DNA of 64,000 bases from Neurospora crassa OR74A (taxonomy: Eukaryota > Ascomycota > Sordariomycetes > Sordariales > Sordariaceae). Every line of letters starts with the position of its first letter. The stretch's first letter is position 1. The stretch is from NCBI RefSeq assembly GCF_000182925.2, contig NC_026505.1, positions 3,348,001-3,412,000 on the forward strand, written 5' to 3'. Made by a program: the position numbers and the translations under genes. The notes under the pieces were generated by a model that saw only the letters and a program-made list of their open reading frames with translations, was not told the origin of the DNA and made no database searches. Shown here piece after piece: positions 1-12,156 of this stretch.

Positions 1-1376
1 GATTCATGGTCGGAGAATTAGGTAGTGCGTCCAGGCCCAAGTCATGTTCAACTTTCATCCCCAGACAGTACCCTACCATCTCACATACCACGCCGCAGGG
101 GTCTCCATGATATTTGAACTTGGAGAACTACTACACTACGTCGATCTAGCGACACATGATAAGGTATTTGATCTCAACTTCCAGCTGGCCCCATAAAGAT
201 GCGGAGATATAGGTATACATCTACGTATTCTTCGGTCAAACAGTACCTCGAGGGGCTTCTGGTCGGTGAAATATGCTCGCAATGAGTCGTATGTTCGGCG
301 TCTTCATCTAGGCTTCTTCGGATCTTATCTGAGTTACTACGTCTCAAAAGGCGACGGTAACCTGTCCCGGTGATTGTAGCTCGGTAAGAGGAGGTTTGGT
401 GGGTGTTGTATGATGCCAACTTGTACACTATCATGCCATCTCCCAGAAATGGGAGCGTACTGTTAGTGCTTCCATTTGTCTCGTAAACAGAGCTGCACCA
501 CCAGAATGGAAATAGAAGGTGAGATGGGACCGCGGTCCACACCTTCCGCCAGCTCCACGCTGTCGCAATTCCATGCTCGCAAAACCAAGAGTCAATGCGA
601 TGCGCATGCGCAACCAACCTCTAGGTAGGCAGCGCACCTACGACTTGGAATTTCCGAGATAACCTAGATAGTCCTCAAATATCATGGAAAGACTCTCTTA
701 AAGTCCGTCGCAGGCCGAGAATGAGGCATGGCCGGCATATTTGTAAATACAACGTAGAGTCGCACATCCGTCATGGAAGTAGCGGACAGGATTTGGCGCT
801 GTAGAAATCGGTCTGCGGGGCTCATTGCTGGGGCAAACCACCTATGGACTGCTGAACTTGGGCAGTGAGACAGGCTGGCAGAGCACTGTGCTAGGCCCGG
901 TGCAGTGGTGAAGGGGGGGGGGGGGTTGCGATTCCAGCAAGGAATCTGACGAGTATGGTACAGCCCGGCAGTGCAGATTCGGTTTCTTGCGAACCGGACA
1001 TCCCATGCGTGCTAGGTAGGTTGTGTCGACCAAACCTCCTCCTCCATTCTCCTCCCAGCACATAAGCGGATTTCCCCCGGTCGCCCTACTACTTCTATCT
1101 CTCACCTCCCTCCGTCGGCCCCGTCAACGCTTTCTATCCGTCTCTTTCCTAGTACGTCGCCCAGATCAAGCTCTCGTTTTCCTAAGTCATCTTCGACTCG
1201 AGTCCGCTTCTCGCCCTACCTCGTCCCTGACCTTTCAATCTGCTGCTGGAGCTCCGGTCGCTCACGATTGCAAGCTTCGCCCAGATTCGCCCGACATTGC
1301 GTGCGCGCGAGTCGAGATCGAAGCCACCGGTCGACCATCACCACCACCACCACCACCAGCCTAACTGTACATTCTG
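1..1376. other. Gene-poor left edge, with upstream leader
   Basis: No convincing gene is visible. The longest open frame is a 147-codon minus-strand frame with no recognisable motif, signal peptide or codon pattern, so I do not call it. A run of 13 G lies at 913-925. From about 1020 the DNA turns pyrimidine-rich, with a CAC-repeat at about 1338-1360, which fits the transcribed leader of the zinc-cluster gene that follows. Confidence 0.5.
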
Positions 1377-1655
1377 GTGAGTATTTCCAGTTCTTAAGCG
1401 TCATGCGATCATTTGGACAATGCAATAGTTCTCTCCCCCTCCGGTTGTTTGGCACACTTGGCCTGCATGTCTGCGTCGGTCGTCGGCGCGGCGAATCGTA
1501 GGCCCTTTAACTCCCGGGCATGCGCTCATCGTTCTCTTCCCCCTTCTTCCGCCCAACTCCTTCCCCGATCTCTACCTCCCATTCATTTGACCAACCCCGA
1601 CTCTCCTCTGCAGCCCAGTATCGCTCTCAGTTCACATCAACCTAACCGCAATCAG
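1377..1655 (+). other. Probable 5'-UTR intron of the Zn2Cys6 gene
   Basis: The stretch opens with a consensus donor GTGAGT and closes with ATCAG, with a good branch-point match (CCTAAC) just before the acceptor. It lies entirely upstream of the start codon at 1703, inside a pyrimidine-rich leader. Removing it would also remove several short upstream open frames. It is inferred from splice signals alone; the acceptor could also be one of the nearby AGs. Confidence 0.45.
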
Positions 1656-1702
1656 GTCATCGCAGACCCACGAGCCAAACACATCTCGCAACCTCCGCAT
1701 CA

Positions 1703-3580
1703 ATGGCGACCGCCTACGGGTCCAACAGCTGCAATGTGTCGCCGCGGACGACGAGCACGACACCCAAATCCAAAGTCGTTACATTTGTTCTCCATGAGGC
1801 CCGTATACCGCTCCGGGTCGCAATCTACCCGCACGATGCGACGGAATCCATCATTACCACTGTCAAGAATTTTTATGGTTTATACTACAAGGAGCGTGCG
1901 GGAATCAGCTTCGAGGACGAGCGAGGAAACACCATGATTGCCCGATACGAAAACTTTGTCGACCACCAGTCCGTCAACGTCCGCATCATCGAGAACCCCC
2001 GCGGGCTATCACCGAGCTACAACAATGCCGATGATGAGGAGAACAACCACCACGCCTCCAGACCCCCTCTGCGAACATCACGATTCCGCAGTCCCTCTCC
2101 CAATGGTAGCCGAGGGCGTCGCAGCACTTCGACTGCCATTGCCGGAAAGAAAGGGCGATCTCGGTCTTCCAAGACTACGCACGGTGACCACAGCGACAGC
2201 GTCAATGGTTACAGCAGTGGAGATGGTGCATCGGGCTCGGCGTCAGGAAAGAATAAGGAGCCTCTCGGAAACACCGACATCAGTGTCGAAAATATCGTCG
2301 AAGGAGGACGGCGGAAGCGCGCCAAGTTGTTCGAGAGTTCGGTAGGTTCTGCATGGCTCTCGAGCCCACCAAGTATTGTCATCTACTGACACCCCTTGTC
2401 CCAGGAATTGCCGCTTTTTGCTCCTCCACAGATGCCAGCGGCCACTTCCAATCATTCGTTTTCCCCCATTAGAAACAATGACTTCCACCGATACCATCTA
2501 CCTTTCAGCAATGCCACACAAAACCCCTTCAGCAATCCCCGGCCTCTACAAACTCCGCCGAACTACCATAATCACCATGCGGCTTCTAGTACGTATGCGA
2601 CGCCGGCCCTTGACGACCGTCGCGCCCGTGGTAGCATCAGCAATGATGGCTCGGGTGCTGCCACCGGAATAAGGACGATGCTCACACCCGATCCCACTGT
2701 GAGAAGCTGTGTGTCTGAAGAAGATAAGGATATCAAGGACGTCGCCATGCAGCTCATGCGGTTGCAAGGCGATTGGCACGTACATGGCCGATCATCAGGC
2801 TCAACGCTGGATGATACGTTCAGCGGTGGGGCAGATGCTTCTTGCTCCACCGGTACGACGAGCGATTGTGAGAGTGAAAGCGAAGACGAGATGCCGCTTG
2901 CGCGTGCGAAGACGGACGAGTTCGGGAAGCAGAATGTCTTCCAGACAACGGAAAGCCACTTTGCGGTTCCGCAAGATGGTGCTGAGGTGAGCGGCGATGA
3001 CGCGGACTACGAGGACGGAGATGGCGCAGAGGAGGGTGCGATGGCGGCCCCCAAACCCTTGAAGAACCCAAAACCCAGATCCGGCTCTCTAAACGGCTCC
3101 AGGGCACGCTCACAGTCAACCGGCAAGCCCAAGGCAATCAAGGCCACCAAGCCTAAAAGCAAGAAGACTTCAGCAAACCCAGTCCCTATGACGCCCGCAT
3201 CCATGCCTGCCTCCCGCAAGCAGTCGATCGTGTCAACTTCAACCTACTCTGCGGCCCTTGGAGAGGAGGAACAGCCGGATCTCTCCACTAAGCCACGCTG
3301 CCAACGGTGTCGCAAGAGCAAGAAGGGGTGCGACAGGCAGCGACCTTGTGGCAGATGCAAGGATGCCGGCATTCCCGCCGAACAATGCATTAGCGAGGAC
3401 GAGGGTAATGGCCGGAAGGGCCGCTACGGTCGTCACATGGGTGTTCCCGTTCCGGTGAACAAGGAGGAAGTGTCGGCTCCGGCAACGTTACTGCCGGCTG
3501 CCCTAATCGCCCCTGCGGGGGGTCTGGGCTCTGTCCCAAATCCATCAGCACTCGATAAGAGCAAGAAGCGCAAGAGGTGA
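1703..3580 (+). CDS. Transcription factor with C-terminal Zn(II)2Cys6 cluster
   Basis: Two exons, 1703-2341 and 2405-3580, give 604 residues; the 63-nt intron has donor GTAGGT, branch TACTGAC and acceptor CCCAG and keeps the frame. The start is the first ATG after the leader (context aatgg). The N-terminal 90 residues are an ordered segment (TFVLHEARIPLRVAIYP...). The middle is Ser/Gly/Arg-rich and acidic, and contains a short DVAMQLMRLQ motif. A binuclear zinc cluster lies at about residues 512-541 with spacing C-x2-C-x6-C-x5-C-x2-C-x9-C and the basic RKSKKGC loop. This cluster type binds DNA in fungal regulators, so the protein is probably nuclear. The cluster is near the C terminus, whereas most GAL4-type factors have it at the N terminus, and I see no fungal-specific middle-homology domain. 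Target genes cannot be inferred. Confidence 0.85.
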
Positions 3581-6500
3581 AGTCGCTAATGATGGCCTGA
3601 CCACGGGTCTGCTTCATCATCCACAAGTTCAGTTTCCTCTTCAGTGTCTCCTTTTATCTCTCTGAGCCCCCGATTTTTTTTGTCCCAAAGGCTTTCTGTG
3701 CAGCGCGGTAAAAGTCAAATTCGTCTATCTACCCATCTTATCTTACCATATCCTATTTGTTGCGTGTCGGTCTGTGATCAGCCGTTGAGCACCTCTGGCT
3801 TCAGTCGAGTTTGTCCTTGTTTGAGACTGTCTGGTTTTCGTAATGGGAAGCTGTGCTTGATGTGATGTCAATGGCGCACAACTGGTGTGTAGTTTCCTTT
3901 TTGGGTACTTTCTTTTTACTTGCACTAGTGCCGATGAGAGTGAACCCCTTTGACGGAGTGAAAAGAGATGGCCGAAATATGACTAGGTGATAGTTCCCGT
4001 TTTTTTCCACTTTTTTTGGCAGGAGGAGGAGGAGGAGGAGGAGAGGGAGGGGGGGGATATGCTCGGTTCGAACCAGACTGTCATACGTTTCGGCAGCACT
4101 TCTCTGGTACATCCTTGTCGCATGTTTCAGCAATGCGGGCAAGCTGAGGGCGGAACGGTAGCAGGAAGCTGATGTGTTCTGGTCTGGAAGCCAGAGAGAT
4201 CGAGCAGTTGAAGGATCGTTTTCTTATTCTATCTCTACCGGCGAAAATGTTTCTGTCCCAGTCATGCGCACGAACCGGGGACGAAGTATGGCAGGAAGCC
4301 AAGAAGATCGGGAAGTAGAAGGCACGAGGCGGTTGTTCGAATTTCCGATTAGTCTTTACCAGCGAGAATGTTTGCAAACAGTGTACCTTACCAAATACTG
4401 CTCTAGCTGTCTGCCTGTGTCCTCGTTCAGACACGAGACATCAAGAGCAGCATTGAATTTACCCCAGGCGGTGATGACGATCACCTTGAAGAGTCTAGCA
4501 CCAGCTGTCACCTAGACGTAGATGACATGATCCTTGTAAGCGCAAGTAGCGCAAAGGTTTCTCTGTACGGGCTCGCAAAGCGGTGAACTGGGGACTGCGA
4601 AGTTCACACCAGCGACACTACTGTCATTTCTGAACTCTGGAGGTGGGGGAGAGGTGCGTGATACCTACCCTTGAGGAACTTGGGTGAAGCGAAGCCATGT
4701 ACAGCAAACACAACTGATAAATATGCCCCTCGAATCTTGAACTTTGGCTCATCTTCGAGTCTTCATGGCTTTGGTCAGCCACTTTCACATCCTTGCGCGC
4801 AGAAAATTGCCCTTTTTGTGTGTCAAGTCCAATGAATGAACGACATCAACCCCGGATCACGATAAGTGCTCGCAAGGTCTCCACTTCACCAAAATGCGCG
4901 CAAGCCACCTTTTGCGTCATCATCAACAATTGTATTATTTTCAGTATCATTCCTAATCGTCGCTGATATCCGCTATGCGTACGACGCCGAAAGAAAAAAA
5001 AGGAATAAGAAGAAAGAAGCGATTAGACTCATTCAAGCTCCCGCTCTCCAAATCTCAATTGTCAACACTACGCATGGCCATTCTCAGCTTCAAAAAGTTC
5101 TTACGAAACCGTGACCGCAGACCGTCCGATATCAAAAGCGGTGTCTGAACAAACTTTTAAGCTAGTCTTGATACAGCCTAGTGCCAAACAGGGTGGGTGG
5201 GGCTAACGACAATGGGATTCTGACGGTCCTATTGGTCCAACCAGAGTCAGGGTATAAACACTCGACACCAGTCTGTACAGCGGGCAGCAATGAACCATAT
5301 ACTATTCACAGTAGGATTCACGTTGCTATCTAAAGTAGCCATTCTCAAAGTGGTGGAAGAGCTCCCAACAAGTACCTCGCTAACACCAACTGTCCAAGGG
5401 TGATTTGTACACGGGCACTAACTACCTCTAAGCTGCAAAGCCAGAGTTCCAAAGAGGAGTCGATCACTTTTTGCGGGGTTACTACGCACTGTCAGGCCTG
5501 GTAAGTAGCCGCCTGTCTGGGTGCGCACTGTGACACATGGACTGTGCGGGCTGACTACACTACGTAAGTTAGTTTGGTGATCCAAAATTTGACGGCCGCC
5601 TTCCCTTTTCGATCATCGAAAGACGCATATGCGAGACATGATTGGTTTGATCAAGGCTACCCCACCTTTGCTATGTATCCGTAGATGTTGGTATGATTGA
5701 CTCGTTGCGCAAGTCAAGCAGAACACTGAGCAGAGCAGAGCAGAGCAGAGCAGAGCCAGTAGTTCCACGACGTAGGGACGAACTTGAACATGATTCGTTC
5801 GGAACGCTAGAGACGGGGGGCCTAGGCTCGTGCGTTCGATGCGAGCGGGATAGAGGAACAGGGAAAACGTGGGGAAAGCTTTGGTGGAGGTTGTTAGTGT
5901 AGTGTGCATATTCCACGTAAGATCGATGCAATTGGTCATGTCCCTCCCCCCCCACGATAACAAGTCCCGTAGATTTTCTCATTCTTGCTTAAGATCCCGA
6001 GGAGTTAATGATAGGGATCGCCCATGATGTAGATACAATCTGAAAGGATGCACAAGAGGTTCGTTGACGATTAAAATTAGTTTCGAAAGCAAAGGTCTCT
6101 ACCAGTAGATCTGATCCGACTCATTATGCCAAGCCTTTTAGTAACCGCCTGGGGTATCCTGGCCTTAGCGTACGCGATTTGTTTCCGACCAGACGAACGA
6201 AGCCAGCAAACATTTCATAAAGTGGTATGTATTGACACAACATTTTCTTCACATGAACTCATCGGCCAAAGACGAACAAACGAACGACATCAATCGGTAT
6301 TGAGACCACGATAGCGGACTTGAGACCTCGCGGCATAATACACCGATCACCTTATTACGATTCAAGGGGGCATCCGGCCATCGGCGGTTGGTTTCCCGAT
6401 CTAGAGACCACCCGCCAATTGTTTCTCTAGGCTGGAACCAACATCACCAGACTAAAATTGAAGCAATTTTAGCTCTTCTACTTGCAATGAAACAGCCGAA

Positions 6501-7025
6501 ACTCTCGGTACATGTGACAACCACAAAAGGTGCCCATGTCCGAGTTGTTTCTCGGTACCAGTTGAAGCGGAACAGCACCACCGGATAGTAAACACCATTC
6601 AAGTTTCAAAGCCCGGATGTCGAAAGGCTCAGATACACGGAAACACAACGAATACGTGCCAACTCTGGAGTAATTGCGCTTGTCATCGTGTCTAAAAAGA
6701 AGGGGAACATCTGCCCACACCCTGAGTTTTCCTACACGTACTTGGTCTCCCACAGGCTCCCGGAAATTTCCACCCAGTTTAGACCACACGCCTTTCAGAT
6801 GGAGGTACTCAGGAGAGAGCGTCCGGGGTATACTGTCCTATCTTGAGCCTCGATTTTCATTGGAAAGCCTTCAAATACAATCTTTGCGAGCCTGTTACGC
6901 AGGATGGCTCTATGCTTACAGTTGGAAAAGAGCTAGCACGCTAACAATGGGGTGGGAAAATCAATGAGAAAATCACTTTTGGTATGTGGGATGTGGAATG
7001 CTGTTCTGTCATTTTCTGTTCGATG
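3581..7025. other. Long gene-poor stretch
   Basis: After the 3' end of the zinc-cluster gene I find no frame with recognisable protein. Simple repeats are present: a GGA-rich run at about 4020-4052 and a GCAGA pentamer array at about 5728-5757. Open frames here are all short, lack start context and overlap in several frames, as expected by chance. Confidence 0.5.
5728..5757. repeat. GCAGA pentanucleotide microsatellite
   Basis: About six copies of GCAGA in perfect head-to-tail order, in intergenic DNA. This is a plain slippage-type tandem repeat. Confidence 0.9.
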
Positions 7026-7320
7026 TCAAACACTCGCGCCAGCGGACAGCCTGAGGAAGGTAGAGAAGACGTACATGCCCGCACACGTGCGGATGCCCAC
7101 CCAGGATAAAAGCATGACGAATGAGACACAGGTGCCGACGCAGAAGGCATTGATGGGGCCGATGTAGTAATCGGTCATGTAGCCGACTGAAGAGCAGATG
7201 AGCACTGACATACCGCTGGCTCTGATCAGCTGGCGGACGGATGAGGTGGTGACGATGTTGCGGGCATAGACGTATTCATCTGCGTGTTTGCTCGAAGCCG
7301 TCAACCAGTGTCCCTGAATA
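7026..7320 (-). pseudogene. Possible relic of an MFS monocarboxylate-type transporter
   Basis: On the minus strand a frame reads GYMTDYYIGPINAFCVGT, then LLSWVGIRTCAGMYVFS. Spacing and hydrophobicity resemble the central part of fungal MFS monocarboxylate-porter-like proteins (G-Y-[LM]-x-D, then GP[IL]N, then a W-[IV]-G-I helix). The match runs for about 60 residues and then hits a stop where family members continue for over 150 residues. No other piece of the transporter is evident upstream or downstream in any frame. This suggests a decayed fragment, but the likeness is by eye only and could be chance hydrophobicity. Confidence 0.3.
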
Positions 7321-7472
7321 ATAAGGCAGGGAGGAAGGAGGGTAAATAAAATCAAGGGGAGGACGATGATGGAAGGGAACGGAAGACACACATATATAAG
7401 ACCCCCAAAAGATAAAGACATACTGCGCCTACGATAAACTGTACGTATGGCACCTCCTTGAACGCTTTCCAC

Positions 7473-8060
7473 TCAACCAAGCGTCCGCTCCGTCTTGGCT
7501 CCAGCCTGGGCTGACAAGCGCAGCGCAAACCCGATCTGGGGGTTCACGAATTGTAAGATAGGTGGGAACACTATGCTTCAGAGCCCCAATCCCTATCACC
7601 TACAATACCAAGACGACCTCAGGCCGTCCGTCCGTCCCGGTATTGCGGACCGTTATTAGTCTACATTCAGTTCCCGACATGTGAATTTAACCACCTAGTG
7701 CTCTTCCCAGTCCGGGCTATAGTGTAGCGGTTCTGTGTATTCAACGAGAGCGCAGCCGTGTGGATTGGCAATCACACGATCTATATCGTGAAGATGCCGG
7801 TGACGGTTGAAACGATAAACGGCCTGTGTCGCCACCAGGCTACCTGCTCCCCCCTTCAAGCAAATGCCCGGAACGAAAAAGAGGCTGTATGGGACATAGC
7901 GATTCCGTGAAACATGCAAGTGATCTAGTAGCACCTTCATATGCAAATTCTGTAGTCTAGTGCTCAATGGGTATCAAATTGTTTCCTACCAGTTTTCGCT
8001 GTCACCCCCCATCTGCGGAGGTAATGTAATGTAATGGACTCCATCTACCACTAGTCCCGC
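7473..8060. other. Intergenic DNA downstream of RPC53
   Basis: This holds the 3' flank of the minus-strand RPC53 gene. A 90-codon minus-strand frame at 7695-7967 shows no family feature I can name and is not called. Confidence 0.4.
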
Positions 8061-9669
8061 TCACTGCTCCCCATCGGCAATGACGAGCTCGCTCGGATCA
8101 ACAACCCATTCTTCTTCATCTCCGAATGTGTGTGCCAAGACAAAGGAGCCCTGGATTCTACCCATGCCGTAGGCGGCTCCCGTGTACTGGTCTTGGGCCG
8201 GCTTTACGTCGTCCTCCTTGATGATAACTGCCGTCGACAAGAAATTGGCCTGGATGCCCAACCCCATCTGTAGAGGGACGCCACCCCAGCTGACTTCAAC
8301 TTTGCCAGACTTTCGCACAACCAGCTGCCCGACATAGCCGCCTTCGCGTGTCATATCTTCTTGCTCTGCGTCCGCATCTGCCTCCTCTCCGTTCTCCTTC
8401 TTGACCTTGCTCGCCTCCTCCGATGTCAAGTCGATCCGAGAGGACGACTTTGGCATAGCCGGCTGATCCAGCATCATAACATCGTCATTTTCCGGTTCCG
8501 GCTTGACCTTGGGAGCTGGCGCTGCGCTTTTGAGCGGCGGGAGCACGACGGGAAGCTGGAAGAGGAACATGTGCCCTTCGAGCTCAGTGCCGTGGTTGAA
8601 GAGCTCGACCAAACGCTCCCGGTCTTGCTGGGCAAAATCTGCCTCTGTTTCCTTGGGCTTCTTAGGCTTCTTCTCCTGCGGCTTTTCTGCTTCCTTTGTA
8701 GTGGCCATAACCTTCTTCTTGAGCTCCGGTGACTCGGGAGTCTTGATGACTCCTTCTGGAATGCTCTCCATGTTGACGTCCTCCGTCTCACCGCCCTCCT
8801 TCTTGACGATGGTCCTTGGTACCGCGGTGTCAACCGCTCCTTCATCCTTGATCTGTACTGGTCCTTCTCCGTTGTCGACGAAGAGATCGGAGCTATTGTC
8901 GTCGTCGTTGTCGTTATCACCAGCGGCCACATCGACGCCGGCGTCTTGAGCTTCGATTTCCGCAGCGGTCGCCATAACAACCTCCTCTTCCTCATGCTCG
9001 AATCTCCTAATACCCATGGGCATAGGAGCTCTCTTCTTCTTTGTCCGGACCAGACCGTTCTCGAGCTTCTCCTCCTCATCTTCGAGGCTAAGACTGTAAA
9101 GCATGTCGGCGTTAATTCTGTTCGCGTCAAAGCCGTTAGATGTCCCGAAACCATCCACGCCGCCTCCATCACCACCAGAAGAGCCTCCTCCATCTGCAAA
9201 AGACTGTTAGTGACGGACGGTATTAAAGTCAGATTAGCCACTACGACTTACAACCCATGCCTCCTGACAAGGGGCCGGCAGCACTTGCGGTGCGACCTCC
9301 CCTCATAAGAAAGTTACCTCGCCCGCGCCCACGTCCTCCGCCTCTTCCGCGCCCGCGGTTCGCCCGGGCTAATCGCCTGCTCTCTTGTTCATTTCGGATG
9401 TCCTGTAACCTCTGCTGTTCTTCTGCAATACGCTGTCTCTCTGCCTCGCCTCTTCTAACAGCCTTTGGTTTGAACTTGAGGCCCGGCTTGGCGGCCGATG
9501 AAGCTGCTGGGGTCGCCGCTGACGATGTTGATGTCGAGGGTGCTGCTGAAGCCGGCGCGGGCGTGGCTGCTGGGGTGGCTAATGATCCTGAGGCGGGTGT
9601 CTCCGCGGCGGCGGCAGGGCGGCGGCCGCCCCGCGGCGCCAAGCGTCCTCTACTCGGGGGCTGTGACAT
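8061..9669 (-). CDS. RPC53: RNA polymerase III subunit RPC53 (RPC4)
   Basis: Exons 9669-9252 and 9193-8061 join across a 58-nt intron (GTAAGT...TTGCAG) to give 516 residues. The N terminus is Ala/Pro-rich and is followed by a charged coiled stretch (residues about 75-105) and an RGRGRGG-rich basic tract. The middle is acidic and Lys/Glu-rich. The conserved RPC4 domain is at the C terminus (about residues 385-516), with the family's GYVGQLVVRKSGKVEVSWGG core and a final GRIQGSFVLAHTF segment. In yeast RPC53 pairs with RPC37 in a TFIIF-like module of RNA polymerase III that acts in initiation, pausing, termination and reinitiation in the nucleus. The gene is divergent from ureD, with 643 bases between start codons. 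Confidence 0.93.
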
Positions 9670-10312
9670 GGCTTGGGTGACCGTGATCTAATGCGGACGT
9701 GTGTTTCGTAGTATGGTCGCTGAGATGTGCTTTTATACGAAATGCTGGATAAACGCGGCAATTGCCGATGCCGGTTGCGTTGTGAATAGGAATGCGGTGA
9801 AATGATAGTATTCGTTTCCTTGTAGTATGTAATGCTCGTCGATGAGTTGAATGCTTGGTTAAATAATCGGAAGTGAAATTGCCAATCGTGACGGTTCACA
9901 GAATGGATGGTTGGCGACAAACAACGGGAAGTGATTTGAGGCGCTGCGGGGCAGTTTCGGAACGAGAAAAAAAAATAATGGATTTAATTGATAAGCAGTG
10001 CAGCCTGGTGCCGATAAGAACACGTTATTGCTATCGAAACAGCTTACACTAGCACGTTGACCCATTTTTGGCGGTTGTGTTACACAGTGAACTTCCGTAC
10101 AGCGACTAAGCTGCATGGTTCAAATAGCACGGCTAATTGCGACGGCGCAAGTCATCCGTTCCCTTATCAATAACACGCTGATTATCAGTGTACACTCACT
10201 AGAGCTTCCGAGAGCGGACAAGCAGTTGTTGCTTTTAACAACTTTAGTATGAATTCTCATCTTCTTCGAATACCTAACATGAGGTGACGCTATTGCGCAT
10301 TGTCTCACCAAC
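9670..10312. promoter_or_regulatory. Shared divergent promoter region, RPC53/ureD
   Basis: The 643 bases between two outward-facing start codons must hold both core promoters and leaders. An A-rich run lies near 9966. I see no unambiguous TATA box or named operator. Confidence 0.45.
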
Positions 10313-11305
10313 ATGAACTCGCCATTTCCCAAATCCTCGTCGGCAGCGGGCGAGGGCAAGATTATCGCCCGGCTTCAACCCGATGGAGTCTCTGGCTTGG
10401 AGACCATCACCTACCAGTATCCACTCAAGCTCATCTCCCCATCAAAACCGGCCGAGGACAAGAGCGTTCTGGTGTTCTTGCTTTCCTACGGCGGTGGTCT
10501 GGTTGGTGGTGACCAGGTCAACCTCTCAATCCAGGTCCATCCACAAGCAAAGTTGACCATTGTCACCCAGGGCCATACCAAGGTCTTCACCTCTACGAAA
10601 ACCGATATTGTGACGCGCCAGACAATGCGCGCACAAGTAGCATCAGGTGGTGCTCTTTGTCTCTTACCGGATCCCGTCCAGCCGTTCGCGGGTAGTGTCT
10701 ACGAACAGACGCAAATCTTCGAGCTGGCCAAGGATGCCTCGCTCTGTCTCTTGGACTGGGTCACTCAGGGGCGCTCGGCTCGTGGAGAGGACTGGAGCTT
10801 TGTTCGATGGCTCGGTCGCAACGAGGTGTGGACGCTGCCGGGAGGCGATGATAGCGGAGCTCGACTTCTTGTGCGAGACTCCCTTCTCCTGGACAGTGCA
10901 CAGGCGCACCCACAGATGAAGACATTGCGTGAGTCGATGCATGCAATAGGCATTATGGGTACGCTTATCTTGCGAGGACCGTTAATGAAGTCCCTGGGCG
11001 AATTCTTCTTAGCCGAGTTCACTGCTTTGCCGCGAATTGGAGCGCGAGACTGGCGGAGTGAGGATGCGAAGAAGGCGGAGGTCATCGAGGGTCTGTCGAC
11101 GGCGGAGACGTGGCGGCGTGACAGACTCAAGATGGAGAAGGAGAGTGGTCTGCTTTGGTCCGCCGCGCTTGTCAGGGGCTGTGTGGTGGTTAAGTTTGGT
11201 GCTCCAGAGGTTGAAGCTGGGAGAACATGGATAGGATCGATGCTTGTGCAGGAGGGGAGCATCGGTGAGATCTTTGGAGACCATGCACTATTATGTGTTA
11301 GGTGA
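10313..11305 (+). CDS. ureD: Urease accessory protein UreD
   Basis: A single exon encodes 330 residues. Family hallmarks are the SYGGGLVGGDQ motif (about residues 60-70), the ...TIVTQGHTKVF segment just after it, and the LPDPVQPFAGS motif (about residues 118-129), all typical of UreD/UreH. In nickel urease maturation UreD binds apo-urease and, with UreF and UreG, guides nickel insertion and lysine carbamylation in the cytosol; fungi that use urea need it. The length is slightly above bacterial forms, as is usual in fungi. The start follows a short leader; no intron is needed. The urease structural gene is not in this window, which is normal since fungal urease genes are scattered. Confidence 0.95.
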   Translation: MNSPFPKSSSAAGEGKIIARLQPDGVSGLETITYQYPLKLISPSKPAEDKSVLVFLLSYGGGLVGGDQVNLSIQVHPQAKLTIVTQGHTKVFTSTKTDIVTRQTMRAQVASGGALCLLPDPVQPFAGSVYEQTQIFELAKDASLCLLDWVTQGRSARGEDWSFVRWLGRNEVWTLPGGDDSGARLLVRDSLLLDSAQAHPQMKTLRESMHAIGIMGTLILRGPLMKSLGEFFLAEFTALPRIGARDWRSEDAKKAEVIEGLSTAETWRRDRLKMEKESGLLWSAALVRGCVVVKFGAPEVEAGRTWIGSMLVQEGSIGEIFGDHALLCVR

Positions 11306-12156
11306 ATGTGAGGAGATGTATATTCTGCGTTTCAAATCCGTATTTGAAGTTTGGTACCACCATTCAGCATATGCTATAACGGTCGGTGACAGGCACTATT
11401 AAAATATACATCTCGAACACAAAGACGCAAGGGGAAAAGCAAGTATCACACTTGAATCCATGTGAGTATTTGGAGGAAGGGGGATGAAGCCAGTAAGATG
11501 AGAAAAGAACATGGCCTTCATTCTGTGTGAATGAAGGGGCTCAGGGTTATTGTACAATGAAATTGGCAAGAGCAGTGAATGACCATAGGTACACGCATTG
11601 ATATGATGTCTTCTTCACAATGAACCCAATGAAGGGCCCAATCGCATTCTGCACGGTCGATTGTACCTGCAGGTCCAAGAGAACCGCTTGCAAGGACATT
11701 GTTGGTTGCAGCGGCTAGAAACACTGTCACCTGCTGAATCGCCCCTGAAGAGGGTGGCGTTGATGTTTCTATGGGAAAGTCTACATGGTAGTTAGGTAAA
11801 TACATATCAGCTCTCCTAACGAAGTAACATTCGCAACCGGTGGCCAGCTGTGCATTTGTAACAAAGCGCAGTATCTCGGACTGACTGCAAATGGAAACTC
11901 TCATGGACTCATACATGCCCCTGTGAACCGTTAAAGCGCAACTACATAGCAACCGAGACAGAGATATTCCAAAACGGAGCTTGCAAGATGGAAAGTGCTG
12001 CCTAGTATTGCAGTAGACAGCTTATTCATCATTCAGCCAAGGGACTGGAAGGTCAGGTCAGCGACTCAGCGTACATTGTAGCACCAGAACTGAAGTGTTG
12101 ACAAGCTGGAATAAAGTGGGGCTCCATTAGGTCGGGAACCGCCAAAATAATGTCGT
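11306..12156. other. Intergenic DNA between ureD and SCC3
   Basis: It holds the ureD 3' flank and the SCC3 leader. A 144-codon minus-strand frame at 11518-11952 has no recognisable domain and no clear start context, so I do not call it. Confidence 0.45.

Noticed and set aside
4061-4080. GGTTCGAACC motif resembling a tRNA T loop
   Set aside because: The flanking bases do not pair as a T stem and no A box or acceptor stem is found upstream.
8361-9308. Long plus-strand open frames opposite RPC53
   Set aside because: They are mirror frames of the Lys/Glu- and Ala-rich coding strand; no motif, and the minus-strand reading has clear RPC4 features.
11518-11952. 144-codon minus-strand frame between ureD and SCC3
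   Set aside because: No recognised family, poor start context, and Cys/His scattered without zinc-finger spacing.
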